Source of the DNA: Brachycybe producta
Lineage: Eukaryota; Arthropoda; Diplopoda; Playtdesmida; Andrognathidae
Assembly (NCBI GenBank): GCA_036925085.1
Contig: JAUPFP010000065.1
Location: 421,501 to 485,500, forward strand
Reading direction: 5' to 3'
Length of the DNA: 64,000 nucleotides
Shown here: positions 41,891 through 52,588 of the stretch, one piece after another
How the letters are laid out: every line of letters starts with the position of its first letter
Position numbering within the stretch: position 1 is the first letter of the stretch
Notes under the pieces: generated by a model
The model's database searches: none
Seen by the model: only the letters and a program-made list of their open reading frames with translations
What the model was told of the DNA's origin: nothing
Position numbers and translations under genes: made by a program

Positions 41891-43619
41891 CTAAGATTTC
41901 TCTTCGTCCTCCACGAGTCGATAGTAGAACTGGCCATCATGAATGGTGGCCAGGTACTTACGACCCTACAGCCAGACCTGCGCAATGCCAGCGGTTGGCT
42001 GGAGCTTCTGACTTTCGCTAGGCATTACTCGGGCAACCTGTCCTTTGGACAATCATTCTTCAGGTGACCCATCTGGTTACACCCGAAACAAAGACCTAGT
42101 CGCCGGAGTGAGTTCTCTGCACGGTCGGCACTTCGAGGCGTTGCCGCCGGCTGACCTCCACCAGAGCCTGCCATCTTCCTCTGCTTGCCTCCGGTCTTGG
42201 CCCCTGCTTTGTCCAAATTGGACGGTGCAGCAGCCTTCACACCCATTTGGCTTGAAGAGGAAGTACTGGCAGAGCTCCCAGAGCTAGCCGTGGTTCCAGA
42301 GGACTGAGCACTAGCCCTGTCCTGGGGAACTTCTCTAGTACGTGCAGGTAGTTTACCTGTCAGAAGCAAATCGGCTTCCACCAGCCGTGCCTTTCAGGCA
42401 TATGCTTCTACCGTACCGGCCTTACAACCGATCAATGGATCAGTGATGGCCGCTAGGAGTTTCCGTTTAAAGCGTATGAGCCGACAGCTCTCGTCTTCGC
42501 CCGGAGAAACTCGGTCGGACAGTTCCAAGAACCGCCAGTAGAATGCCTGCACAGACTCGGAAGCCCCCTGTTTCATCGACTCATTCGCCGAAACAGAGGC
42601 GAGCCTGGTTACTTGTGCTGAAGCGGCTACTCATAGCATCCTTTAGCTCAGTCCAGGTCAGGTCAGGAAGAGTTTCCACCAACATGGCTTAATATTCTTC
42701 CGCCGGACCGTCCAGCAGAAACGTAAAGAAACTGCATCGGGACTCATCCATCCAGCGCTGAGCACGGGCTTTCGCTTCTAACTTGCGGAGAAAAGGCGCC
42801 AAGTCCTCTTTGCCGTCGTAACAAGCAAATGAGTGGACCGGGTTAAAGAACCCGCACGCCTGAACCTCGGCAGGAACCGCTGGAGCGGGTGTCCAAGCAG
42901 CGGCGCTAACCCTGCGAGGCTGCCTGCTCCGGTTCCCTGAAACGTCAAACTCGGACTCAGCTTCTGAGGGTATTACCATGTGAATCCTCGGCTGCTGTCC
43001 GTTTGCGGGAGGAACTCCCCGGCCCATCCTCCTAGGAGATGGCCTAGGTGCTTCCCACGGAGGTACCAGCCGGGCTTGCACCGGTGGGTTCTCCCTCCGT
43101 GCGCCTTCACGCACGGGCGACAGTGAAAACCGAGGTTCCACCCTCGGCTCAATCGTCGACCGGGACAGAAGTCCTTCCAACCGAAGGACATCTATCCCGT
43201 AGGCAATCTCTATGAGTTGCTGCTCGGATAGCCCGGCCAAATAGGCCCGGCCCTCACGTGCAGTCTCATGCGGGATTTCCACAATGTCCCGAAGGAGTTG
43301 ACCGCCAAGTCCAACCGGACGGGCAGCGGTGGAAACTTGGATATTCGGCCGTGGCCTATCGTAGTCATCGATGAGATCACCATCAGATCCACTGTCTTCT
43401 AACGGGTATTTCCCCAGAAAAATGTCACTGCGACATTTCCACACAGTGACCCATTCGTCCGGGAAATCCCCGTCTATGCTACCGCCTTGTCCGCCTGTCT
43501 CCAGGGGGACTCTGCCTTCTGCCCCCAAGGGGACAGTCGACTACGTGGCTGCGTAACTCCAAACCCGCATCTGCACCAATTTCCCGACCTTCCATCGGTA
43601 CTTTTGGGGCTGGCTCCAT
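41891..43619 (-). pseudogene. CD gag (frameshifted)
   Basis: The conserved ATG-GAG at 43619 is followed in another frame by GAEGRVPLETGGQGGSIDGD. Capsid motifs FFNPVHSFACYDGKEDLAPF and RCSFFTFLLDGPAEEY (frame ends near 42689), SVQAFYWRFLELSDRVSP (42560-42500) and the CCHC knuckle CFGCNQMGHLKNDC (about 42080) are spread over three frames. Same layout as B's Gag; decayed. Confidence 0.82.
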
Positions 43620-44297
43620 TTTTGATCATAAATAAACGGTAAAATCTGGACAAAGCCACCAGATAGCAGGTTTCCACCGTCGAAAACGGTAAATTCATGG
43701 ACAAAAGTCCATAAAATACTGTGATGAATGGATGGGACCGTGCGAAACTGCGGTATCACGGACAAAATTCTGTGTCCCACGGTGAGGACCGGTCAGAGTT
43801 TAACCTTACTGGTTTCTACCGCGGTATAACGGACAAAAGTCTGTTTCCCACGGTGTACTTCTTGGTAAAAGACCTTGCACCACTTTCTACCGCGGATCAA
43901 CGGACGAAAGTCCGTACACCACGGTGTACTTGCGGTAAAACACCATACACCACCACAAACCACGGTACCACGGACCGTAGTCCGTGTCTCATGGTAAATG
44001 GACAGTAAATTTACCGTTAACCATGGTACAATGGACCGGAGTTCGTTCCCCACGGTAAATCACGGTAAAAATACGGTAAACTTTACCGGTGACCGCGATA
44101 CAACGGACCGAAGTCCGCCTCACGGTAACCCAACGGTAAAGTGCGGTTAACGGTGGTTTCTGCCGCCGTTCCACGGACCAAAGTCCGTGTACAGTGGCGT
44201 AATCTCACCGTACGGTGATTCGACCGACTAAACGGTCGAACCCACGGTATTTAACCGTGCGAGAGGCGGGGTACAGGTACCCGGCGCCTCCACCAAT
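43620..44297 (-). mobile_element. CD PBS and hairpin leader
   Basis: The PBS TGGTGGAGGCGCC (minus) ends at about 44295, directly after the LTR end. The leader repeats ACCGT borders and GGAC/GTCC palindromes (for example near 43700, 43760, 43830, 43900, 43975, 44035, 44110 and 44180). Non-coding. Confidence 0.8.
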
Positions 44298-44483
44298 TGT
44301 AATGTCTCACCGGACCGCTACAATGCACAGTAAAGGGAAACTTGAAAACGCTCCCACTTACCGGTGACAAAGCTCCGACGACGGGGACGGGACCATACCC
44401 GCAGCCGCCTTTCTCACAGTGCACTCCTCGGGTGGTGCCGGCGTAGAGCTTCCCTCGACGGTGACACGACGGTGACACGCCGA
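44298..44483 (-). mobile_element. CD 5' LTR, U5 part
   Basis: On the minus strand it runs GGCGTGTCACC...TGCATTGTAGCGGTCC...GAGACATTACA, ending at the PBS. The U3-R part of this LTR is at 48744-49140. Element E and a loss of about 200 nt lie between. Confidence 0.8.
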
Positions 44484-47165
44484 ATCTGGAAATGAATCAG
44501 TAGCTTCAAACTGCAAAGAAATACCTATAGGTCTAGGTTCCCCACCATACACTACTGCATAAGGTGAAATTTGTAAGGAACTATGAACTGCTGTATTATA
44601 CTCGTACACATCAAACGGAAAGTATTCTGGCCATTTATGAGAAAAGCCTCTAACAAGCTTGGCTAAGAGTTGTGATATGGTTTTCACAGCATTCTCAGCC
44701 TGACCATCACATTGAGGATTGTAAGCTGAAGTATTAATTTTCTTTGTCTCCATTAATTGTAATAATTCAGCAACTACAGCATTCAGAAATGAAGTGCCTC
44801 TATCAGAAAGTAAGCATTGAGGAAATACATACCGCAAACCAACATCATACAGTAAAAAATTTGCAACCGTAGATGCGGATTGGTTTTTACATGCCCTAGC
44901 TATAACAAATTTACTAAATTTGTCAATTGCAATCAACACACAATTATATCCTAAGGCAGCAGGTGTATAACTGCCGACAAAATCGATTGCTATAGTGTGA
45001 AATATAGATACTATAGGTAATGGTTGCAATAAACCAGACACTTTCTGATTACCCTTGGATCTATATTGACATGCATCGCAGGAGTTTACATTCTTTTGGA
45101 TATCGGCCATCATTTCTGGTCAAAAATAAAGATGTCGTATCTTGTGATACACCTTCTTAGAACCAATATGCCCAGCTAAAGGATCACCATGAGCAGTAGC
45201 TAATAACTGATGTCTGAGATCCACTGGTACATTTACTCGATTACTCAAACCATTATTACCTAATTTAAACAGTAATGAAATAGAACCATAATCCAACAAT
45301 TTGCGAACATTAGGCAACATGTTCATTATTTTGCTGTTGCTTAAGGATACTAATTTCCACAAAGTTGGTACTAACAATAGGTAATTCAAAATTGTAACGA
45401 GATAAACAATCGACATCTTGCTGACATTTTCCTTGCTTATACTTAACAGTTAATTGAAAATTTTGTAAGAAAACAGTCCAACGAGCTAAGCGATTATGAG
45501 GATCTTTCATTTTAAATAAATAGCATAAAGCATGGTGATCAGTGTACACAGTAAATTGAATTCCCTCAAGAAAATTCCGAAAATGCAAAACAGCCCAATA
45601 AATAGCATAACATTCTCTGTCTGTTGTAGACCATTTTTGTTGCTGTGACTGCAAAGCAGTAGATGCATATGCTACCAACCGCTCATGTTTCCCATGTAGT
45701 TGACAAAGGATAGCACCAACTGCCACAGAACTGCTATCAGTTTTTAATATCATAGGCAAATCAGGGCTAAAATGCACTAAGATCGGATAAGAAACTAAAG
45801 CTGACTTAATATCTTGAAATTCTTTTTCATGCAACTCTGTCTAATTACACTTAATTTCTTTCTTTGTTAAGCACCTTAAATGCGTGGTACGTTCAGCAAA
45901 CGCCTGGATAAAACGCCTATAATATGATGCAACTCCAAGGAATTGTCTTATTTCTCTAACATTTTTGGGAAAATTCCAAGCAGAAACGGCTTCAATGTTT
46001 TTAGAACAAGGGGTAATATGACTCCCTGATATAATGTGGCCTAAATAAGTTATAGATTGTTGAAAAAATTTAGACTTTCTGATGGAAATTACTAACCCAG
46101 CCCGAGCTAAGCGATCCATTACTAGAGAAACGTCTCTAATATGTTGTTCAAATGATTCTGAATAAATAGCCAAATCATCTTGAAATACCACAAGACCTTT
46201 TCCACGTAAATCTGAAAATAGAAAATGCATAGCTCGTTGCATAGATTGAGCAGCTATAGATAAGCCAAATAGTAAAAAATTAAATGAATATTGCCCTTCA
46301 GGAGTAACAAATGCAGTTTTTGGTTTATCAATCTCTCTAAGAGGTAACTGAAGATATGCTGTTTCCAAGTCAAGAGTAGTATTTTTGAATTTTTCATCTC
46401 CTGGAAAAAATCTTCAGGTCTTGGAAGAGGAAAATTTTGACGTGTGATACAAGTATTTAATTTTTGGTAAGCCCCACAAACTCTATTCTTTAAAGTTCCA
46501 TCAGGTTGAGTTCGGGTTACAATAACTACCGGACTAGCCCAAGGTGAGTTAGAATGGGATATTATACCCTTCTCTAACCAGTCTTGACATTGCTTTCTTA
46601 GAATCAATCTTTTCTGCTCACTCACATTATAAGGAGGTGACCACACAGGAATAGAATCTCCTGTGTCAATTACAACTTCAGGCAACTTAATATCATAATG
46701 CTTTGAATTAATGATATCTCTGTAAGTTGACAGACAAGGAAATAATTCTGTAGGGTATATACTATCTTTTAACCAATTTAAGGGAATATACCTGTCGGGC
46801 CTAATGGGAATATCTTCTATGTCTACATTGTTAACTTGTAAGTCATCAGGTAGAAGCTCAAACTGATATTCAGAAAAATTATGAAAGTGTAATAAATTAT
46901 CTATACCTTCAACATAATCATTGACTAACTTTAGTTGAGGATATAGGTGTTCCTTATCTAAAGTGACCTGGACAAAATTTAACTCAGGATCATCCAGAGT
47001 AACATCTACATTCGAGAGTGTATTAGCTAAAAGCTTACCCTTACAGGAAACAATCTTAGGTTGAGTTATACCTAAGAAATACACACCTAAGACATTACTA
47101 ACCATAGGAACTCTAGTCTCAGGAATATTATTTAAATGGTTTAATTGAAATTTGAGTTCAAACAC
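44484..47165 (-). pseudogene. Element E pol: RT, RNase H, integrase (unrelated gypsy lineage)
   Basis: AT-rich, unlike the surrounding GC-rich family. From 47165 downward: linker; RT with ETRVP, GIISHSNSPWASPVVIVTRT, FPLPRPEDFF, then (frame change near 46360) FGLSIAAQSMQRAMHFLF and FQDDLAIY in place of Y.DD; LGHIISG; RNase H LKTDSSSVAVGA and YTDHHALCYLF. Integrase has the HHCC finger (HGDPLAGHIGS, CDACQ), AIDFVGSYTP, LLSDRGTSFLN and CDGQAENAVKT. It stops near ISLQFEATDSFPDSA at 44484, where CD's LTR takes over, so the integrase C-terminus and 3' LTR are gone. In-frame stops and shifts make it dead. Confidence 0.85.
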
Positions 47166-47184
47166 TCCTGAAATGAGATCCAGT

Positions 47185-47547
47185 TTAGAAAAAAAAACTG
47201 TGGATGAAATCCAAACCTAAAAGTAAATCTATAGAGCCTGAATCCACTATAAAGAAATTCCAAGAAAAAGGTAATTCAGCTAATTTAGCTTGAAGAGTAC
47301 CAATACCCCTAATTTGAAAGTTGCTACCATCCAAAAATTTAGGTTGTAAACAGGAATTATTAACTCCTGTCAACATTGATGAAAACTTTGAATTAATGAT
47401 AGAAATAGCACTACCTGAGTCAATCAAAGCTTTAACAATAACATTACCTGAAAGAACTACTGGAACTAAGATTCTCCTTTTAATAAACTGATTTAATGTA
47501 GAAGGATTATAATTTTGAGAGACAGTACCTTCTTTTATGACTCCCAT
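47185..47547 (-). CDS. pro: Element E protease
   Basis: 120-codon frame (minus), -1 relative to gag. It has VIVKALIDSGSAISIINSKF (catalytic DSG), a flap-like IRGIGTLQAKLAELPF and IDLLLGLDFIHS (hydrophobic-LG-D motif), so it is complete for a retropepsin. The frame breaks before RT. It would mature E's Gag-Pol. Confidence 0.75.
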   Translation of the reverse strand: MGVIKEGTVSQNYNPSTLNQFIKRRILVPVVLSGNVIVKALIDSGSAISIINSKFSSMLTGVNNSCLQPKFLDGSNFQIRGIGTLQAKLAELPFSWNFFIVDSGSIDLLLGLDFIHSFFF

Positions 47548-47549
47548 AG

Positions 47550-48452
47550 TTAGTTTCCCGAATAATTAAAGTGACCCCCTTCATCAGACTGATTAAAACC
47601 ATTTTGATTACTGTGACTCCTAGTAGATGGTCCCACTTGATTATACCATTGTGAATTAAAACCCCTATTGAATCGTGGAGCAAATGAACGAGCTCTCGAA
47701 TAGTTACTCCCATTATGAAATGTACGTGAATTAGTATTAAATCTATTAGCTTGTGGTCTAGAAATCTGAAAACAAGTTCTAGCTGAATGACCAATCTTAT
47801 CACAATACTGACATGTTACTTTCTGTCTTTGATCATTAGATGTATTTACAGCAGCTGTTACAGTCGAGGAAGGTTGACTAAATTTCAACAACTCCTCCTA
47901 AACTGTACCTGTAACAATACCAGTAACTGGAGTATTTCTATCTTCGTTATCTTGAAATTTAACTAAATAATCCAATAAAGCCTCCATAGTAGAAAATTGT
48001 GCTGCTAATAAAGATGATTGCCAATGAGTGGGCCAACCTTTTATGATGTACTTAATCCTTTTTTCTAAAGACATATTAGGATCAAGATTTGTACATAAAC
48101 AAATTTTATCGAAAAAATAATTTTGAACAGTTTCTTTAGAAATGAGATAAACTCGTTCATATAAAGCTAACTCAGGAAATTCTTTGTCTGTGATTGTTTG
48201 AAAAATTAGTAAAAATTGACTTTTCAATAGCTTCCAATCGGTTATATGTACCACTGAGCTGAACCAAGCTGCAGCAGTACCTGTCAAATATAAGGGAAAA
48301 TAACGGAGAAGATCCAACTCAGTCCACCCAGAAGCCTTACCAATAGATTCAAAAGTAAACAGCCATCTATCCGGCTGCATCGATTGGGAATCCGAAAACT
48401 TGGTAGGATGAGTGATTTTTGGCATCAGTTTGGGTGGCTGACTAACGGCCAT
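47550..48452 (-). pseudogene. Element E gag, one internal stop
   Basis: ATG at 48452 (MAVSQPPKLMPKI). It has a capsid-type domain (MQPDRWLFTFESIGKASGWT, YLTGTAAAWFSS, ELALYERVYLISKETVQNYF). A TAG at about 47895 interrupts, and the same frame continues to a CCHC knuckle CQYCDKIGHSARTC and an Asn/Ser/Arg-rich tail. With one nonsense change the gag is otherwise full length at about 300 codons. Confidence 0.8.
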
Positions 48453-48598
48453 TTTAAAAAAAAACCCAGCAAAATACTAATTAAAGAAAAGGATCGGAAA
48501 AAAAATACTCTGCTACCATATGTAAGGGAAGCGCAGTGGAAGCGTGCTGGGCCCATAACCCAGAGGTCCGTGGATCGAAACCATGCTCTGCTACCATA
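48453..48598 (-). mobile_element. Element E leader with duplicated PBS
   Basis: Reading the minus strand from the LTR: TA, the PBS TGGTAGCAGAG (complement of the 3' end of initiator tRNA-Met), a 66-nt tRNA copy (see next entry), TT, the last 8 nt of the LTR again (CCCTTACA), TA, and the PBS again (48508-48518). Then AT-rich leader to the gag ATG at 48452. Confidence 0.85.
48531..48596 (+). other. Reverse-transcribed initiator tRNA-Met copy (primer read-through scar)
   Basis: GCGCAGTGGAAGCG, anticodon arm CTGGGCCCATAACCCAG (anticodon CAT), T arm with the initiator-type loop ATCGAAA, acceptor strand CTCTGCTA, then CCA. It equals nucleotides 10 to 72 of a eukaryotic initiator tRNA plus the CCA tail that nuclear tRNA genes do not encode. 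The first nine nucleotides are missing, so it cannot fold an acceptor stem and is not a tRNA gene. Confidence 0.9.
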
Positions 48599-48743
48599 TG
48601 TAAGGGTTGGTTAATGAACAACACCCCCCTTAACTAAAGAAATTCCAGTGAGGTAATCAAAAACATGTATTTCTAGAAATTATTCAATAAATTCTTTAAT
48701 AAAAAACTCTTATTAAAAAACTCTTTAATAAATTCTTCTCACA
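48599..48743 (-). mobile_element. 5' LTR of element E (145 bp)
   Basis: On the minus strand TGTGAGAAGAATTTATTAAAG...CCAACCCTTACA: TG/CA ends and very AT-rich. It is placed exactly between CD's LTR sequence on one side and the PBS on the other. Confidence 0.75.
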
Positions 48744-49140
48744 AAGATGACAGTGATATTTACAGAAAAGGGCTGGTCCGCTTCACCAGCCCAAAAACAC
48801 TTTATACAAAGTAAAAGCCAAAAGGCAACAAAACAAAAGACCACATGCCGGACAGTGGAGGTCACCCAGACCTCCACACACAGGTCTAGTCAAAAGAGCT
48901 GCCTACAACACACTGCCCAGATCCTGTGGCTGACCAGGCCACAGGAAACCTCCAGGCAACTCCACCTGGAGGGGACAGAGGTCACATCTGACTTCTCACC
49001 CATAGACTTCATGGTGAGAGGTCTGCTGGCACCAAAATGGAGTTTGTCCCAACAGCCTACTGTAGCTGTCAGACAGACCACCATAGGGAATTCGTCTGCT
49101 CTATCAAAATTTGAAAAATAGAGCAGACCAGGTTGCCACA
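48744..49140 (-). mobile_element. CD 5' LTR, U3-R part
   Basis: On the minus strand it begins TGTGGCAACCTGGTCTGC at 49140 and runs through U3 to CACTGTCATCTT at 48744. Very similar to 8969-9369. FJ gag starts at the next base (49141), so 49141 marks the CD insertion point. Confidence 0.9.
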
Positions 49141-50680
49141 AGTGTGGACGTTGATTTTTGGGAAGAATGGGTCATGGTGCGGAAATGCTGCAGTGACATT
49201 CTTCCCAGAGAATATCCATTGGAAGACAGTGGATCCAACGGTGATCTCATTGGGAATGGCGATCGGACTCGGCCGATTGTCCCAGTTTCCACTGCCGCCT
49301 TTCCGGACGGACATGACGATCAACTCCTTAGGAAAATGGTGGAAATCCCGCATGAGACTGCACGGGAGGGTCGGGCCTTTTTTGCCAGGCTTTCCGAGCA
49401 GGAGCTCATAGAGATCGCTTACGGGATGGATGTCCTTCGGTTGGAATTACAACTGTCCCGGTCAGTGACTGAACCGAGGGTAAATCCTCAGTTTTCACTG
49501 TCACCCGTGCAGGAAGGCGCATGGAGGGAGGTGCCGCCAGTGGAAGTCAGGCTGGTACCTCCATGGAAAGCGCCCAGGCCATCTCCTAGAAGATTTGGCC
49601 GGGGAGTTCCTCCCGCACCAGAACAGCAGCCAAGGGTGCACATGGCGGTACAATTGGAAGCTGAGTCCGTGTCTGACGTCTCGGGAAACCGGAGCAGGCA
49701 ACCTCGCAGGGTTAGTGCCGCTGCTTGGACGCCCGCTCCAGCGGTTCCAGCGGATGTTCAGGCATTCGATTTTTTCAACCCGGTCCACTCTTTTGCTCGT
49801 TACGACGGCACAGAGGATATGGCGCCTTTTCTCTGCAAGTTCGAAGCGACAGCCCTAGCTCAGCGCTGGATGGATGAGTCCAGTTGCAGTTTCTTCATGT
49901 TTCTGCTGGATGGTCCGGCTGAGGAGTATTACGCCTCTTTGGTGGAAACTCTTCCGGACCTGACCTGGACAAAACTGAAATATGCTAAGCGTAGCTGATT
50001 TAGTTCAGGTAACCAGGCTCGTGTCTGCTTCACCAAATTCGAAACGATGAAGCAGGGGCCAACCGAGTCTGTGCAAGCATTCTATTGGCGGTTCTTGGAA
50101 CTGTCAGACTGTGTCTCTCCCTGGGAGAAAACGAGAACTGTCGGCTCATTCGTTTTAAACAGAAGCTCCTGACATACATCACCGATCGGTTGATAGGATG
50201 TCAGGCCGAGATGGTTGAATCAGATGCCCGTAGGGCATGGCTTGTGGAAGCCGATTTGCTTACGGCAGGTCGTTTACCTGCTTGTACTAGAGGGATTCCT
50301 CAGGACCGGGCTAGTGCTCAGTCCTCTGGTTCCACGGCTAGCTCTGGGAGCTCTGTCAAGGCTTCATCTTCAAGCCAAATGGGTGCGAAGGCCGCTGCTC
50401 AGTCCAAGTCAGACAAGGCGGTAAGAAAACCGGAGGCAAAAGGAAGGTTCCTGTGGAGGCCAGCCGGTGGCAACACCTCGAAGTGCGGACCATAGCTCGG
50501 GAGATTCGCTCCGCCAAGTCGACAGTGTTGCCTGGTGAAAGCCAGATGCTCCAGCCAATGCCTGGCTTAGCACTGGTGTGGTGTACTTGGCCACCATTCG
50601 TAATGGCTAGTTCTACTACCAACTCGTGGATGACGAAGAGCAATCTTCGTTAAACCGCCGCTGGTCGCCACCGAACTGAG
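49141..50680 (+). pseudogene. FJ gag (continuation of 8782)
   Basis: Begins with the block corresponding to B around 27290 (WGEEWVMVRKCCSDILPREY-like). It keeps RKMVEIPHETAREGRAFFAR, FFNPVHSFARYDGTEDMAPF, SCSFFMFLLDGPAEEYY and LPDLTWTKLKYAKRS, then TGA at 49996. Remaining pieces (QAFYWRFLELSD; LIRFKQKLLTYITDRLIG) lie in other frames. The CCHC knuckle has been deleted near 50490. Confidence 0.82.
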
Positions 50681-50694
50681 TGGTGAGCGACCGG
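50649..50694 (+). promoter_or_regulatory. gag-pro -1 frameshift signal of FJ
   Basis: GTTAAAC at 50649-50655, spacer CGCCG, stem CTGGTCGC-CACC (50661-50672) pairing with GGTG-A-GCGACCGG (50682-50694), one wobble pair and a bulged A. The gag TGA is in the loop at 50677-50679. Preserved although the element is otherwise decayed. Confidence 0.8.
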
Positions 50695-50696
50695 TA

Positions 50697-52185
50697 ATGC
50701 TTCAAAACTCAGGTGCCCGACATGGTCGGAGTTCTGAACGAGGAATGTACCTCCGGGCGGTCTCCAAATATGTGGATGTCCAGCGTAAGGCAGAGGTGCC
50801 TCTGGCGAGGTCTGCTGACCCGGAAATTACCAGTTGGGTATTTCCAATGCCATGCTCCACATTGGAGGCCGTGGCGGCCCAGTTGGATAGCTGGTTTGCA
50901 CCCTCACCCTACATGCCTAGTGGTGAGGTGCTGGATTGTGCGGTCATTGAGCAGGCGAAAGAATTTCGTACACCCATACCTCTTGCCGGGCCTGGGAAGT
51001 CTCTGGTTTCTGAGACAGGTTCCCAGACTTCTGCACGTCTGGCATTACAGTACAGTGTAGATGGTAAGGTGGACGAGTTGCAGAAGTTTGATGGTGGGAA
51101 CCCGCGGGTTCCAGTGTGGGTGTCGATAGGCAATCATCTCTTGGAGATGATCGTAGACAGCGGGGCCGATGTGTCGTTCCTAAGCATGACGGTGTCACGA
51201 GTTATGGAGTTGCCGATGGAGGAACTAGTGGTTCTGTCATTCCTTTTGGGAATGGGAGGGCACTCCATCGAGGTCGTAGGGGTTGCAAATGTGGAATTGA
51301 CCATTCACAGGAGAACCACCAAGGTTGCTTTCCTTTTGGTGAAAGAAGAGTGCAAAGCGTTGTTTGGCTTTTATCACGCCGCACGTTTCGGCTTGATGGT
51401 AGATATCGTGCACCAGAAAGTCTATTTCTGGGAGGACGTCTGGACCGCACATCCAGATGCCCTTCAAGCCGCACTCACAGATCGAGCACTTGGAACACCT
51501 GTGGAGGTGGAAGCAATTCCACCGCCGATACCAGGGGCTTTGCCTCAGAAACGGCAACTCCCAGCGGTCCCGGTAGTACTCGAGAAGGTTGACGGGTGGG
51601 TGAACCTTGTTTCACCAGAGCCGCCCGAGACCAGAACCTCTATCGGGAGCGGGGAATTTTGTTCCCTGTGACTGAGGAAGAATGTCTGGCTAGCAGCCCA
51701 TGTACGACGTGTCGTATCTGTGATGTTGATAGAGCATGCCGGCCCTGGCCAGCTGCTTCTCGTGGAGCCGCACCAGAAAGCCTTAGGTAGTCATGGTGTG
51801 TTGGCAGTGGCAGGAATTGCCAAAGCTAATCGGCTGGGTACGTATGATATCTGGCTTGAGAACGTGGGGAATGCACCTATAGCCCTGGAGACAGGAGAGG
51901 GTGTAGCCACGGCTCAAGATGTGGAGGCTGCCCTTGTGGTAAGGCTGGAAGAGCCGTCTGAGTTGAGAGGGGGAGACCCCACTCAGGCAACGGTTTGGTC
52001 ATGGGGGGTCTCGTCTAAGTTGGGAGGGGCGTCCAGAAACAGACGCCAGGTGCTCAATGTGACGACGGTTCCTACCCTCGAAGAGTGTCTTAAGATTGGT
52101 CCCAATCTGAAGGCTGAAGAGGCGAGACAGCTTCGAAAGTTCCTACTGGAATGCCGGGATCATTTCGCGTTCAACTATACAGAAT
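50697..52185 (+). pseudogene. FJ protease and pol linker
   Basis: SKYVDVQRKAEVPLARSADP, EMIVDSGADVSFLSM (protease loop DSG), LLGMGGHSIEVVGVANVEL, then TGA at 51669. The linker resumes in another frame (VEPHQKALG, LETGEGVATAQDVEAA, HFAFNYTE) and is cut at 52185 by the LINE. RT and RNase H are absent. Confidence 0.82.
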
Positions 52186-52588
52186 GCTAGAAGGCTCTTG
52201 CCCTAAACCTACTTCAAGTAAACTTTGCAGGGCATTATATTTGGGTAGGGGTGACCACTCTAACAAAGTTGGAGAGATTTTTGCAAGAACAGATTCTTAT
52301 TACTGGTCATTTGTCCCTAGGGCGATTCGACAATGGAACTCGCTTGCTGGGGATTTTGTGCAGGATAAACGTATTTTATGGGAGTCATAATTTCGTTTTG
52401 TTATGACAATGCATATATTTGCAGCATTAAAAAAATATTGAAATTGTTGTTGGGTTTATATCAATAGGGTTTTATATTTTCTGGTTTTGACAATGCATTT
52501 TCTATGCTGCACTTGGACTCTTGTCCCTCTGCCATAGGCCTTTACGGCTGCTTGCAGAGTAATTTTTCAAATTCAAATTCAAATTCAG
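52186..52588 (+). mobile_element. 5'-truncated non-LTR retrotransposon (LINE) 3' end
   Basis: The open frame to 52390 ends ...RTDSYYWSFVPRAIRQWNSL, then AGDFVQDKRILWES and stop. The SFxPRxIRxWNSL motif is the typical C-terminus of CR1/Jockey-like LINE ORF2 proteins. About 175 nt of AT-rich 3' UTR follow, then a (AAATTC)n tail at about 52563-52588. It sits where about 1.67 kb of FJ pol is missing, compared with B. Confidence 0.8.

Noticed and set aside
48531-48596. Functional initiator tRNA-Met gene
   Set aside because: It lacks nucleotides 1-9, so no acceptor stem can form. It carries an encoded CCA and sits in the exact PBS position of element E.
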